Assembly: GCA_013289795.1 (NCBI GenBank)
Contig: JABCZH010000012.1
Coordinates: 62,001 to 126,000, forward strand
DNA: 64,000 nt
Source: Acidobacteriota bacterium
GTDB taxonomy: Bacteria; Acidobacteriota; Terriglobia; Terriglobales; Acidobacteriaceae
Reading direction: 5' to 3'
Shown: positions 16,565 to 24,214 of the stretch, piece after piece
Layout: the number at the start of each line of letters is the position of its first letter
Numbering within the stretch: position 1 is the stretch's first letter
The notes under the pieces: generated by a model
Database searches by the model: none
What the model was told of the DNA's origin: nothing
What the model saw: the letters and a program-made list of their open reading frames with translations, nothing else
Made by a program: the position numbers and the translations under genes

Positions 16565-17412
16565 TGCTTCTCTCCCTGCTTCGCCTCGAGTTCCAACACC
16601 GCATTCACGTTCACCTGACCGCTCGACACCGTAATCTTTCGTTCCCAGGGTTTGAAGCCGGACTTCTTTACGCATATCTGGTGCTGGCCTGCGGCTACTC
16701 CGACGGTGGAGGGCGTGTCGCCGACGAAGCTGCCGTCGATTTCGATGTCGGCGGCGTCGGGGGTGGAGGAGATTTGCAGTTGGCTCTGGCCGCTGGCACC
16801 AGCAGCACTCGCCGATGCCATCACGGTTGGCGCTGCCGAAGCTGGCAGCGAAGGTTGGAACCTCGCAATGTCAAGTTTCATATCCCCGTTCGCGTAAGCG
16901 GTAATTTCGGTGCCTTTGGGGATGGTGATGTCCTTCCCGTGCATGAAGAGAAAGAAGGGTGCGGCGGGCCAAAGCACGAGGCTGGTGGCAACGATTGCCC
17001 CGGTCATGGCTCCGGTGTGGCCTCCGCCTTTGAGTTCCTTCACGGCGCGGAGTGCGGCTTTCTCGTCGTCAACCAGGCGCACGTAATCGATGTTGATGTC
17101 GAGCTTGCCGCCGCGTGCCATTCTCCGTTTGGCTTGCGCAGCAGTCACCGTGGCAAATGCGAGCCCGCCTTTAGGGACGACGAGCACGTCATTGACCCGC
17201 ACTTCCTCCAAAACCTCGAAGTCAATCGTGTCTCCCACCTGAGCGTCAGCGGAGGAGACGGTTCGGTTGATTCTTATCTTCACTGGCGTTCCGTCTTCGA
17301 GGGTGAATGCCTTTGCTAGGACGGGCCCTGGCGCAGAGGCCTGGTTCGGCGTTTGTGCGTAAAGAGCGCCACACAAACAAACGAACATTGCAGTGCGGAT
17401 GGCGATGTTCAT
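16561..17412 (-). CDS. PEGA-domain secreted protein
   Basis: 283 residues from the ATG at 17412, preceded by GGAGGTAGTG. A signal peptide (MNIAIRTAMFVCLCGALYAQ) is followed by a strand-rich domain (DGTPVKIRINRTVSSADAQV, VPKGGLAFATVTAAQ), a hydrophobic stretch (MTGAIVATSLVLWPAAPFFL) and a C-terminal PEGA domain (LQISSTPDAADIEIDGSFVG, then KPWERKITV). PEGA domains occur in surface or periplasmic proteins and bind peptide or glycan partners. It is the first gene of a two-gene operon with 15986-16564. Confidence 0.85.
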   Translation of the reverse strand: MNIAIRTAMFVCLCGALYAQTPNQASAPGPVLAKAFTLEDGTPVKIRINRTVSSADAQVGDTIDFEVLEEVRVNDVLVVPKGGLAFATVTAAQAKRRMARGGKLDINIDYVRLVDDEKAALRAVKELKGGGHTGAMTGAIVATSLVLWPAAPFFLFMHGKDITIPKGTEITAYANGDMKLDIARFQPSLPASAAPTVMASASAAGASGQSQLQISSTPDAADIEIDGSFVGDTPSTVGVAAGQHQICVKKSGFKPWERKITVSSGQVNVNAVLELEAKQGEKQ

Positions 17413-17552
17413 CACTACCTCCAACGCACAATAAGTTTTCCCAGGGGAGTGTTACGGGACCGACTGCTGAAGCGAGAGAAATGTACTCCGAGGGGAGGGA
17501 AGAGTCAAGCGGAGCATTCAGCCGTCGGCCCTCAGTGCCCGTCCGCAGGAGC

Positions 17553-17975
17553 CTACGTCCGTCGCCTTTTCCGCAGCAAATGCCAAGCCTCTCGGTAGGG
17601 CTCGTAGATTGACTTCTGGTAATCCGGCGTGAGGTAGAGCCTCTTTTGCCCCGTAAGCGCTACCGCCGCCGGGACGATATACCAGAGATCGCGAGGAATG
17701 ATGTAGGCCGCGATGAAATCGACCTCCTCCGGCGTGTAATAGATCCGCCCCCCGTGCAGATGACAATTGTAGGCATTCTTCTTCTGGCTCATGGTGGACT
17801 TCACTTGAACCCGATGAAAAGATTTCTTGTATTGCACCGCAAAGTCGTAATGCGACGATTCTCCCCATGGTTTCGCGACCACCAGGCCGTGCTCTGTGGC
17901 ACGCGCCATGAAAAGCAGTTCAGCCCACTCCCCGCGTTGTTTCGGATATCGGATGCTCATTCCCGGACAGAACAT
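17553..17975 (-). CDS. PD-(D/E)XK endonuclease-like protein
   Basis: 140 residues from the ATG at 17975, chosen because TTGGAG precedes it; an ATG at 17960 is possible. KQRGEWAELLFMARA, YDFAV and VQVKS give the PD-(D/E)XK core with E17, D44 and Q57-x-K59. The family includes small intron-type endonucleases and many stand-alone host proteins. A rho-independent terminator lies directly upstream (17991-18013), so the gene must use a promoter very close to or within that hairpin, or rely on read-through. Confidence 0.8.
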   Translation of the reverse strand: MFCPGMSIRYPKQRGEWAELLFMARATEHGLVVAKPWGESSHYDFAVQYKKSFHRVQVKSTMSQKKNAYNCHLHGGRIYYTPEEVDFIAAYIIPRDLWYIVPAAVALTGQKRLYLTPDYQKSIYEPYREAWHLLRKRRRT

Positions 17976-17990
17976 TGTGTTTTCTCCAAT

Positions 17991-18013
17991 AAAAAAGCGG
18001 CCCTGAAGGCCGC
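17991..18013 (-). terminator. bidirectional rho-independent terminator
   Basis: Arms GCGGCC (17997-18002) and GGCCGC (18008-18013) with loop CTGAA. On the minus strand the stem is followed by six T residues (17996-17991). It would stop transcripts from the HigBA module before the PD-(D/E)XK gene. Confidence 0.75.
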
Positions 18014-18271
18014 GTTTCTTCTCTTTTGAATTTTTTGTCATTCCGAGGGCCGCAAGGCCCAAGGAATCTGCTGTCGGTCTTGAATTATGTCCCTACTTTC
18101 AGACTAACAAATTGCAAGGGTAAGTGAGACACGGTTTCGAACTTTATATTTGGAATGGATAGAGCAGGATGCAACGAATTGCACCATTCTTAGGCCTTGA
18201 CAAGGTTTTTGGAGGGTCGAGCCAAAAGGGGAATAGGGCGACATTTGGTTTCAAAATGGGAGGATCCACGG

Positions 18272-18577
18272 CTATGGTTCGGCTTCGACGGTGAGTTTCA
18301 GCCCCACTGCTCTGGTCACCGCAACCAGGGTAGAGAGCCGGGGGTTTCCACGAACCGACAAGGCGCGGTACAAGCTTTCGCGCTCTATGCCCGCAGCCTT
18401 TGCGACCTTGGCAATGCCACCGCGCGCTTCTGCGATGCGACGCAGGGCGATCAGGAGCACGCGTGGTTCGTCGTCATCCTCCAACGCTGCGCGGAGGTAT
18501 TCCGCCGCGAACTCAGGATTGTCCCGCAGTTCCCGCGCCGTAGCTTCATCGTGAGAAATGCTCGCTTTACGTTTCAT
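18272..18577 (-). CDS. HigA-like antitoxin
   Basis: 101 residues. MKRKASISHDEATARELRDN and FAAEYLRAALEDDDEPRVLL lead to a helix-turn-helix (IAKVAKAAGIERESLYRALS, then GNPRLSTLVAVTRAVGLKL). This is the pattern of addiction-module antidote proteins partnered with HigB/RelE-type toxins. The start overlaps the toxin stop (ATGA). Toxin-first order is typical for HigBA. Confidence 0.9.
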   Translation of the reverse strand: MKRKASISHDEATARELRDNPEFAAEYLRAALEDDDEPRVLLIALRRIAEARGGIAKVAKAAGIERESLYRALSVRGNPRLSTLVAVTRAVGLKLTVEAEP

Positions 18578-18894
18578 GATGTTCTTTCCTTGTAGTCTTT
18601 GAGGTACTCCAACCCGCGTTGAATGTCGGATGACTGCTTGCGTTTATCCCCGCCACAAAGCAACAAGACACACGTTCTACCCAGGAGTGCGTAATAGACT
18701 CGGTAGCCCGGTCCCCAGTTGATCCGCAACTCAAATAAACCCCCGCGCAACGCTTTACAGTCACCGAAGTTTCCCACCGAGAGGCGATCGATGCGGGCCA
18801 CAATCTTTGCCCTGGTCCGAACGTCTCTGAGTCCCGACAGCCACTCGCCGAAAACATCTCTACCGGATGCGGTCAGATAGCGGCGGACTTCCAT
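18574..18894 (-). CDS. HigB/RelE-like toxin
   Basis: 106 residues. MEVRRYLTASGRDVFGEWLS, RTRAKIVARIDRLSVGNFGD, GLFELRINWGPGYRVYYALL and CVLLLCGGDKRKQSSDIQR match the Gp49/HigB subfamily with its GGDK..Q C-terminal signature. It is a putative ribosome-dependent mRNA interferase. A palindromic operator lies 11 bp upstream of the start. Confidence 0.92.
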   Translation of the reverse strand: MEVRRYLTASGRDVFGEWLSGLRDVRTRAKIVARIDRLSVGNFGDCKALRGGLFELRINWGPGYRVYYALLGRTCVLLLCGGDKRKQSSDIQRGLEYLKDYKERTS

Positions 18895-18905
18895 GCTTTC
18901 CCTAG

Positions 18906-18923
18906 TGTAACTTATAGGTTACA
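18906..18923. promoter_or_regulatory. palindromic operator/promoter of the HigBA module
   Basis: TGTAAC (18906-18911) and GTTACA (18918-18923) flank a 6-bp spacer. On the minus strand the centre reads CTATAA, a plausible -10 element, so antitoxin binding would block transcription directly. Confidence 0.65.
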
Positions 18924-19019
18924 AACACGCAAGCGCACAAAGTTTGCCTAAGGGCGCACTTTTCCAGAAGCCATTCTCAAAGAGCCGCACTTCGCCTGGC
19001 TTGTGATATAGTCCGGGCC

Positions 19020-19514
19020 ATGTTTTGGCGCCGCTGCCTCACCGGGCTTATAGTCTTCGCCGCGGTATCGGCGATTGCAGGTTCCGACGATGCTGAACCG
19101 GCGCCACGTTTCCACGCTAAAACGACAGCGGGCGAGACGTACAACAATCAGTCGATCAAAGGCAAAGTCGTTCTGCTCGAGTTCTGGACCACGTGGTGCC
19201 GCTATTGCAAGGACGAAGAGGCGCTGGTCGACGGTCTGGATCATGAATTTGTTGACAAGGGCCTGCTGGTTCTGGCCGTCGACGTGGCCGAATCCAAGAA
19301 GAAGGTCAAGCAATATCTACAGGAGAACCCTCGTTCCTGCCGCATCGTGCTCACCGAGGACACGAATCTCGCGGCCATGTATCAGGCCAACACTTATCCC
19401 ATCTATGTAGTGATCGATCGCGATGGCAACATCGCCGGTGAGCAACGCGGCGCAGCCGGAGAACGCGCGCTGCGTAACCTGCTACGCCGCGCCGGAGTGG
19501 GCGCGGACCAGTAG
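19020..19514 (+). CDS. thioredoxin-like (TlpA/ResA-type) secreted protein
   Basis: 164 residues. A signal peptide (MFWRRCLTGLIVFAAVSAIA) is followed by a thioredoxin fold with the active site W-C60-R-Y-C63, the cis-proline segment NTYPIYVVIDRDG and a helical end. Periplasmic members reduce disulphides of apocytochrome c or other exported proteins. It stands alone, 125 bp upstream of glgC. Confidence 0.9.
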   Translation: MFWRRCLTGLIVFAAVSAIAGSDDAEPAPRFHAKTTAGETYNNQSIKGKVVLLEFWTTWCRYCKDEEALVDGLDHEFVDKGLLVLAVDVAESKKKVKQYLQENPRSCRIVLTEDTNLAAMYQANTYPIYVVIDRDGNIAGEQRGAAGERALRNLLRRAGVGADQ

Positions 19515-19639
19515 CTCATCGGCGGCTAGTCGTCTGCGCTGACCGTGGAGAGCCGCAGCAAAAGCCCGTGCCCTGCCCATCGCGTCCGCGACGCCGTTTT
19601 CCTGTGCTAGTATGAGCGGTTCGCGGGGGTTGCTGATCC

Positions 19640-20893
19640 ATGAAAGACATGCTGGGAGTTTTGTTGGCGGGAGGAGCCGGGGAACGGCTCTATCCGCTGA
19701 CCCGCGACCGGGCCAAGCCGGCGGTCACCTTCGGCGGCATCTACCGCATCATTGATGTAACGCTGTCGAATTGCGTCAACTCCGACCTGCGCCGGGTTTA
19801 CATCCTAACGCAATACAAAGCCCTCTCGCTAAACCGCCACGTCCGCGAAGGCTGGGGCAATATTGTGGGGAGGGAGTTGGGGGAGTTTATTGAGGTTTTG
19901 CCGCCGATGAAGCGGGTGAGCGAAGAGTGGTATCAGGGCACGGCCGACGCGGTGTATCAGAATATTTATTCCATTGGGTCGGAGCAGCCTCGGCATGTGC
20001 TGATTTTGTCGGGAGACCATATTTACAAGATGAATTACGGCCGCATGCTGAAGCAGCATAAAGACTCGGCGGCGGATGTGACGCTGGCCACGATTCAGGT
20101 GGATCCGGCGGAGGTGTACCGGTTTGGCGTGGTCGATGTGGACAGCGATCATCGGGTGAATGGGTTTCAGGAGAAGCCGCAAGAGACGACGCTACGTTCG
20201 CCATACAATCCGGAGAAAGTTGCGGCGTCGATGGGCATCTATATCTTTAATACTGATGTGCTGATTCCGGTGCTGTTGAAGGATGCTGAGGATCCGAACT
20301 CGAGCCACGACTTTGGAAAAGATATTTTGCCGAAGATGGTGGATGAGTATCGCGTGTATTCGTTCGACTTTGTGGATGAGAATAAGAAGGAGGCGCTGTA
20401 CTGGCGGGATGTGGGGACGCTGGAGGCGTATTACGAGGCGAACATGGACATCGTGTCGGTTTCGCCGGTGTTCAACCTTTATGATTCGGAGTGGCCGATC
20501 CGCACCCACCAGCGGCAGTATCCTCCGGCGAAGTTTGTGTTTGCGGAAACGGGGCGCACTGGAACGGCGCTCGATTCGATTGTTTCGATGGGATGTATCG
20601 TTTCCGGCAGCACGGTGAAGAATAGCGTGCTATCGCCGGATGTGCGGGTGAATTCGTACAGCGAGATTGAAGACTGCATCCTGTTTACGCATGTGAATGT
20701 GGGAAGGCATTGCCGCCTTAGGAAAGCGATTATCGACCGCGATGTGCATATCCCCGAGGGAACGACGATTGGCTACGACCCCGAGGCTGACCGCCAGCGC
20801 TATTTCGTGACCGAGAGTGGAATTACGGTGGTGACGCGGGATTATTCGCTGTTCGAGAACCCCGTGGCTGTGGATTATTTCACGAGCGAGTAG
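19640..20893 (+). CDS. glgC: glucose-1-phosphate adenylyltransferase
   Basis: 417 residues, the usual bacterial length. The nucleotide-binding loop LLAGGAGERLYPLTRDRAKP, the segment VTLSNCVNSDLRRVYILTQY, the substrate region GTADAVYQN and the ILSGDHIYKM motif are all present. The C-terminal left-handed beta helix (VSMGCIVSGSTVKNSVLSPD) is complete. It makes ADP-glucose for glycogen or alpha-glucan synthesis; malQ at 56508 belongs to the same branch of metabolism. From about position 19861 codon use shifts towards G-ending codons compared with the first 220 bp. Confidence 0.95.
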   Translation: MKDMLGVLLAGGAGERLYPLTRDRAKPAVTFGGIYRIIDVTLSNCVNSDLRRVYILTQYKALSLNRHVREGWGNIVGRELGEFIEVLPPMKRVSEEWYQGTADAVYQNIYSIGSEQPRHVLILSGDHIYKMNYGRMLKQHKDSAADVTLATIQVDPAEVYRFGVVDVDSDHRVNGFQEKPQETTLRSPYNPEKVAASMGIYIFNTDVLIPVLLKDAEDPNSSHDFGKDILPKMVDEYRVYSFDFVDENKKEALYWRDVGTLEAYYEANMDIVSVSPVFNLYDSEWPIRTHQRQYPPAKFVFAETGRTGTALDSIVSMGCIVSGSTVKNSVLSPDVRVNSYSEIEDCILFTHVNVGRHCRLRKAIIDRDVHIPEGTTIGYDPEADRQRYFVTESGITVVTRDYSLFENPVAVDYFTSE

Positions 20894-20919
20894 GTACTTT
20901 CTCACATTTTCGGGACAAG

Positions 20920-20941
20920 TTGGGGAACGTTCCGTCTGTCC
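20920..20941. repeat. repeat family D core, copy 1
   Basis: TTGGGGAACGTTCCGTCTGTCC occurs here with one mismatch to 22158-22179; a related GGGGACAGACGGGG is at 23829. Around it CCCGCATTCTT is repeated three times. Confidence 0.6.
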
Positions 20942-21031
20942 CCGCATTCTTGTCCCCGCATTCTTCCCGCATTCTTCAGTTTCCACTCTCGTTTCGTGGT
21001 GGTTCAAGAAAAAGGATGGCCACCCGTCCAT

Positions 21032-21988
21032 TCAGACGCCCTGATATACCCATCCTAAAAACGACTTCGGACTCTGAAAGGATTGTCCCCACTCGGCGTC
21101 GTAACGGGCGGTGGGCTTGGCCGCAACCACCTCTTCCAAAGTCCTGCCCTGTTTCTTGAGCTTCGCGACTCTTTCGCGCGCCTCGACCAGCACATCACGA
21201 AACAGCGTGAGGTCCGCTTTCCCCGTCGTGACTGCGCCGTGGCCTGGAATCACAATCGTCGTAGCGCCAACCTTCGCCAGGTTTTCTTCTGCAGCGCGAA
21301 TCTGGCCATCGATGCTGCCTCCGGTCGAGTAATCGACAAAAGGATAGTTGCGGTTCCACAACGTGTCTCCGGTGTGCAGGACATCGGCCTCGGTAAAGTG
21401 TACGGAGATGTCGCAATCGGTATGAGCGGGGCCGTAGTACTTGAGGGTGAGAGTGGAGCCGTTGGCGTGAACCGTGTGCTCGTCCTGAAAGATCGTTGTG
21501 GGGATCGCTCCAGCTGGCGCGGCTGGAAAAGTGTACCCCCAACCTTCAACGCGCGTATCTGCGGAAAGATGTTTGCGGGTATTCTCATGAGCCAAAACGC
21601 TTGCGCCCGCCTGGTGCACCCATTCGTTGCCGCCTGTATGATCGAAGTGCCAGTGCGTGTTGATCAGTTGCTTGATGGGATCTGCGTTGATGCCGGCAAG
21701 GGCCGCCGCAACGTTCGGCCGTGCGGTGATCACTTCTGCATCGACGAGAAGCTTTCCATCCGGCCCCGTAAGCACGGCGATATTTCCACCGGGGCCAAGC
21801 AGCACGCTGATATTACGCCGTAGCATTTGCACCGTGATCTTGGCTGTGGCGGATGCCTTCAGAGCCACTTCAACGAGGCCTTCCTGAGCAAAGAGCCGAA
21901 GTGGAACCAGACATGCGGCCGCTGCCACAACACCACTTGAAATCAAAAACTGACGCCGCGAAACTTCGCTGGCTGCGCTAGTGCTCAT
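21032..21988 (-). CDS. Tat-exported metallo-beta-lactamase-fold hydrolase
   Basis: 318 residues from the ATG at 21988, preceded by AGGAG; longer starts lack a ribosome site. A twin-arginine signal is clear (SRRQFLISSGVVAAA). The metal motif is NTHWHFDHTGGNEW (H-x-H-x-D-H), with further ligands in GPAHTDCD, HTGDTLW and IPGHGAV. The family includes MBL-fold lactamase-like and quinoprotein-relay hydrolases; substrate is not predictable. Confidence 0.9.
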   Translation of the reverse strand: MSTSAASEVSRRQFLISSGVVAAAACLVPLRLFAQEGLVEVALKASATAKITVQMLRRNISVLLGPGGNIAVLTGPDGKLLVDAEVITARPNVAAALAGINADPIKQLINTHWHFDHTGGNEWVHQAGASVLAHENTRKHLSADTRVEGWGYTFPAAPAGAIPTTIFQDEHTVHANGSTLTLKYYGPAHTDCDISVHFTEADVLHTGDTLWNRNYPFVDYSTGGSIDGQIRAAEENLAKVGATTIVIPGHGAVTTGKADLTLFRDVLVEARERVAKLKKQGRTLEEVVAAKPTARYDAEWGQSFQSPKSFLGWVYQGV

Positions 21989-22157
21989 TGATGACTCCTG
22001 TTTCGGGCTTATGGATTCTTGCTGGAGCGACCCCCATCTCCGCGAGAAGTATACGCGCCCAACCCAACACACAGGGGAGAATACAAACTCGGTGGCACTG
22101 AGGCGGGCGGAAACTGGGGACGGACGCGACGCTCACCAATTTCCATTCGTCGAACAA

Positions 22158-22179
22158 TTGGGGAACGTTCTGTCTGTCC
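22158..22179. repeat. repeat family D core, copy 2
   Basis: TTGGGGAACGTTCTGTCTGTCC, one mismatch to copy 1. It lies at the break point of the toxin remnant. Confidence 0.6.
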
Positions 22180-22184
22180 GCGGT

Positions 22185-22262
22185 TTCTGTCTTGTCATAC
22201 CACGTCCGCGCGTCCAGCAGGTCCTGATTCGCCTCAGGCGTCCAGAAGACGGGGAGTGTCAC
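22185..22262 (-). pseudogene. N-terminal remnant of a ParE/RelE-like toxin
   Basis: The frame from GTG at 22262 begins VFWTPEANQDLLDARTWYD, the typical first strand-helix of ParE-type toxins, but after about 26 residues it enters repeat family D (22158-22179) and loses all similarity. The frame stays open to 21978 by chance. The rest of the toxin and any antitoxin are missing. Confidence 0.6.
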
Positions 22263-22323
22263 GGTTTCTTAAACAGGCCCGTTCTGACTTGCTGCCAGGG
22301 GATGACATCGGAAGGGTTTTGAC

Positions 22324-22339
22324 GTACCTTGTATGGTAC
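22324..22339. promoter_or_regulatory. possible operator of the second HigBA-like module
   Basis: GTACC and GGTAC flank TTGTAT, 22 bp upstream of the toxin start, with TTTTGAC just before it. Short arms make this less certain than the other two operators. Confidence 0.4.
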
Positions 22340-22361
22340 ACTAGGGCCGTAGCGTTGAACG

Positions 22362-22718
22362 ATGGCACCCGAAAAGCTGCCTCGGAAGATCGAACTCGTC
22401 TTCTTCTGCACTGTTGCGGGCAGTGAGCCAGTCCGGGAGTGGTTAAAAGCATTGAGCGAGGTAGAGCGCCGTGCTATCGGAACCAACCTCTTACGGGCGC
22501 AGTCGCGTTGGCCGGTGGGCATGCCGCTGTGTCGCCCGATGGGAAAAGGTTTGTGCGAAGTGCGGACCGATCTGCCTGGCAACCGCACGGCACGCGTGTT
22601 GATCTGCTTGTATCGGGGATGCCTGGTGGCGCCGCATGGGTTTATCAAGAAAACGCGAGCCGCGCCGGACGACGATTTAACGCTGGCACGCAGGCGTCAA
22701 AAGGAGCTCGAACAATGA
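22362..22718 (+). CDS. phage-derived Gp49-like/HigB toxin
   Basis: 118 residues. IELVFFCTVAGSEPVREWLK, RRAIGTNLLRAQSRWPVGMP, GLCEVRTDLPGNRTARVLIC and HGFIKKTRAAPDDDLTLARR correspond to the Gp49-like HigB family (strand-helix, R-rich core, FIKKT..P motif). It is followed with a 4-bp ATGA overlap by its XRE antitoxin. It is a putative mRNA interferase. Confidence 0.92.
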   Translation: MAPEKLPRKIELVFFCTVAGSEPVREWLKALSEVERRAIGTNLLRAQSRWPVGMPLCRPMGKGLCEVRTDLPGNRTARVLICLYRGCLVAPHGFIKKTRAAPDDDLTLARRRQKELEQ

Positions 22719-22993
22719 GCAAGAAAAACATGGGATCCAGCGTCGATGACTTCTTAAGGAAGGAAAACATCTTTGAGGAAGCGCAGGCGCAGGCGATCAA
22801 GGAAGTAGTGGCCTGGCAACTTGCCAAGGCCATGAAGAAGAAGAAGATTTCCAAGGCACGGATGGCGGTCTTGTTGAAGACGAGCCGGTCGCAGGTGGAT
22901 CGCATTCTCGATCCGAAGCGCGATATTACGCTGTCGAGCCTGCAACGGGCGGCGGCTCTGGTGGGGCAGAGAGTGATGATTGAGTTAGTTTGA
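22715..22993 (+). CDS. XRE-family antitoxin (HigA-like)
   Basis: 92 residues from the ATG at 22715, with AAGGAG at 22701-22706 and overlap to the toxin stop. MSKKNMGSSVDDFLRKENIF leads to an HTH domain (ISKARMAVLLKTSRSQVDRI, LDPKRDITLSSLQRAAALVG). Neutralises the upstream toxin and presumably represses the operon. Confidence 0.92.
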   Translation: MSKKNMGSSVDDFLRKENIFEEAQAQAIKEVVAWQLAKAMKKKKISKARMAVLLKTSRSQVDRILDPKRDITLSSLQRAAALVGQRVMIELV

Positions 22994-23082
22994 AAGGTTG
23001 TTGGCGGGGACATGGGAGGGTCGTTTTGGCGGAATGGAGGAGGCGGCGCATGGCCTTCTTCTTAAGTTTACAGCGGATGTAG

Positions 23083-23157
23083 GCCCAGGTTAGCGCCCCG
23101 GAAGCGAGGGTGTTGGCGATGGAGACTTGAGGAGTAGGGGCGCGAACCTGGGGCACC
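23083..23157. repeat. repeat family B, copy 2
   Basis: 75 bp from GCCCAGGTTAGCGCCCCG to GGGGCGCGAACCTGGGGCAC. Same length and ends as copy 1 at 14159-14233, divergent in the middle except GACTTGAG. Confidence 0.8.
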
Positions 23158-23223
23158 GGTCAGCAAGGATGGCCTACCTGGGCCACCCGCCCTACTGTGC
23201 GCACATTGAGGAGGATTCACGAA

Positions 23224-23757
23224 ATGAACACACCATCGTCGGTCGCGGTCATTCTGATCTGCGGATTCACATCACTATTGCTCGCACAAGCGCCACCAGC
23301 GCCACCCAAGCCTGGTCCAGAACACAAGAAGTTGGAGTACTTCGTTGGCAAATGGACTGTGGAAGGCGAGATTAAACCCAACGGGTATGTGCCGGCCGGT
23401 AAGACTGTGGGCACCGAAACAGATACATTGGGGCCGGGGGGATTCTATGTCGAGAGCCGCGCCGAAGGCGGCCAATTACCGACGAGATTCGGCTTCATGG
23501 CCTACGACAGCCATGCGAAGGTCTACACATCCTATTACGCCAGCAGTGTTGGACTCGTGGGTACCGGCACAGGAACGGTTGACGGAAATACCTGGACGTG
23601 GATGGTGGAAGACAAGTTCGCCGGCGAAGCCGTCAGAGGAAGAACTACAGTCACGACGTTATCACCCACTCAGTACACATTCAAGTATGAAATGGCCGAC
23701 GAAAAGGGCGGTTACACAACCCTGGTAGAAGGCAAAGCCACCAAAGACGGGCGTTAG
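23224..23757 (+). CDS. DUF1579-like secreted protein
   Basis: 177 residues from the ATG at 23224, chosen because GAGGAGG lies 10 bp before it. MNTPSSVAVILICGFTSLLL is a signal peptide ending near AQA. The mature part (KKLEYFVGKWTVEGEIKPNG, then GFYVESRAEG) has the lipocalin-like DUF1579 pattern L-x-x-F-x-G-x-W. Function unknown; often seen near secreted enzymes. Single gene between repeat B and repeat C copies. Confidence 0.8.
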   Translation: MNTPSSVAVILICGFTSLLLAQAPPAPPKPGPEHKKLEYFVGKWTVEGEIKPNGYVPAGKTVGTETDTLGPGGFYVESRAEGGQLPTRFGFMAYDSHAKVYTSYYASSVGLVGTGTGTVDGNTWTWMVEDKFAGEAVRGRTTVTTLSPTQYTFKYEMADEKGGYTTLVEGKATKDGR

Positions 23758-23932
23758 AGACGCAGGCGCCAGAGGTCCGGAATGAAGCAGAACATGGTCC
23801 TAATGGTAGAGTTCTGTTAGAAAAATGTGGGGACAGACGGGGCGTATCCCGGTCTCTTCACGCCACTTGAGCCGAAGGAAGATTGGTGAACGTCCGGCCT
23901 GTTCCCGCAATCTCTGTATGCGTCCGTGGAAT

Positions 23933-23963
23933 CCCGCGTCTCGCAAAAACAACGAGACGTGGG
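23933..23963. repeat. repeat family C hairpin, copy 2
   Basis: CCCGCGTCTCG and CGAGACGTGGG form an 11-bp stem with one G-T pair around a 9-nt loop; GCGTCCGTGGAAT precedes and GCGCCC follows. Confidence 0.7.
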
Positions 23964-24012
23964 GCGCCCGACGAATCGCTCTAACTCCTAAAGATGCATG
24001 CGTCCGCGGAAT

Positions 24013-24041
24013 CCCACGTTTCGAAAACCGCGAAACGTGGG
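24013..24041. repeat. repeat family C hairpin, copy 3
   Basis: CCCACGTTTCG and CGAAACGTGGG form a perfect 11-bp stem with a 7-nt loop; GCGTCCGCGGAAT precedes and CCACCC follows. It is 80 bp from copy 2 in the same orientation. Confidence 0.75.
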
Positions 24042-24214
24042 CCACCCGGTAGTCTTTTAGCTCCTCCAGCCCAGCGTAAGGACTAGGTCTTTCGTGATCT
24101 TATCTCGATTCGCGCGCAGGGCAACAATGTCACAGGTCTTCCGCCGGGCGGTAGTTCTCCTCACGGCTCGCCGATCGACATAGGAACCATTCTTTCTCTG
24201 TTCTGGAGGCTTCA

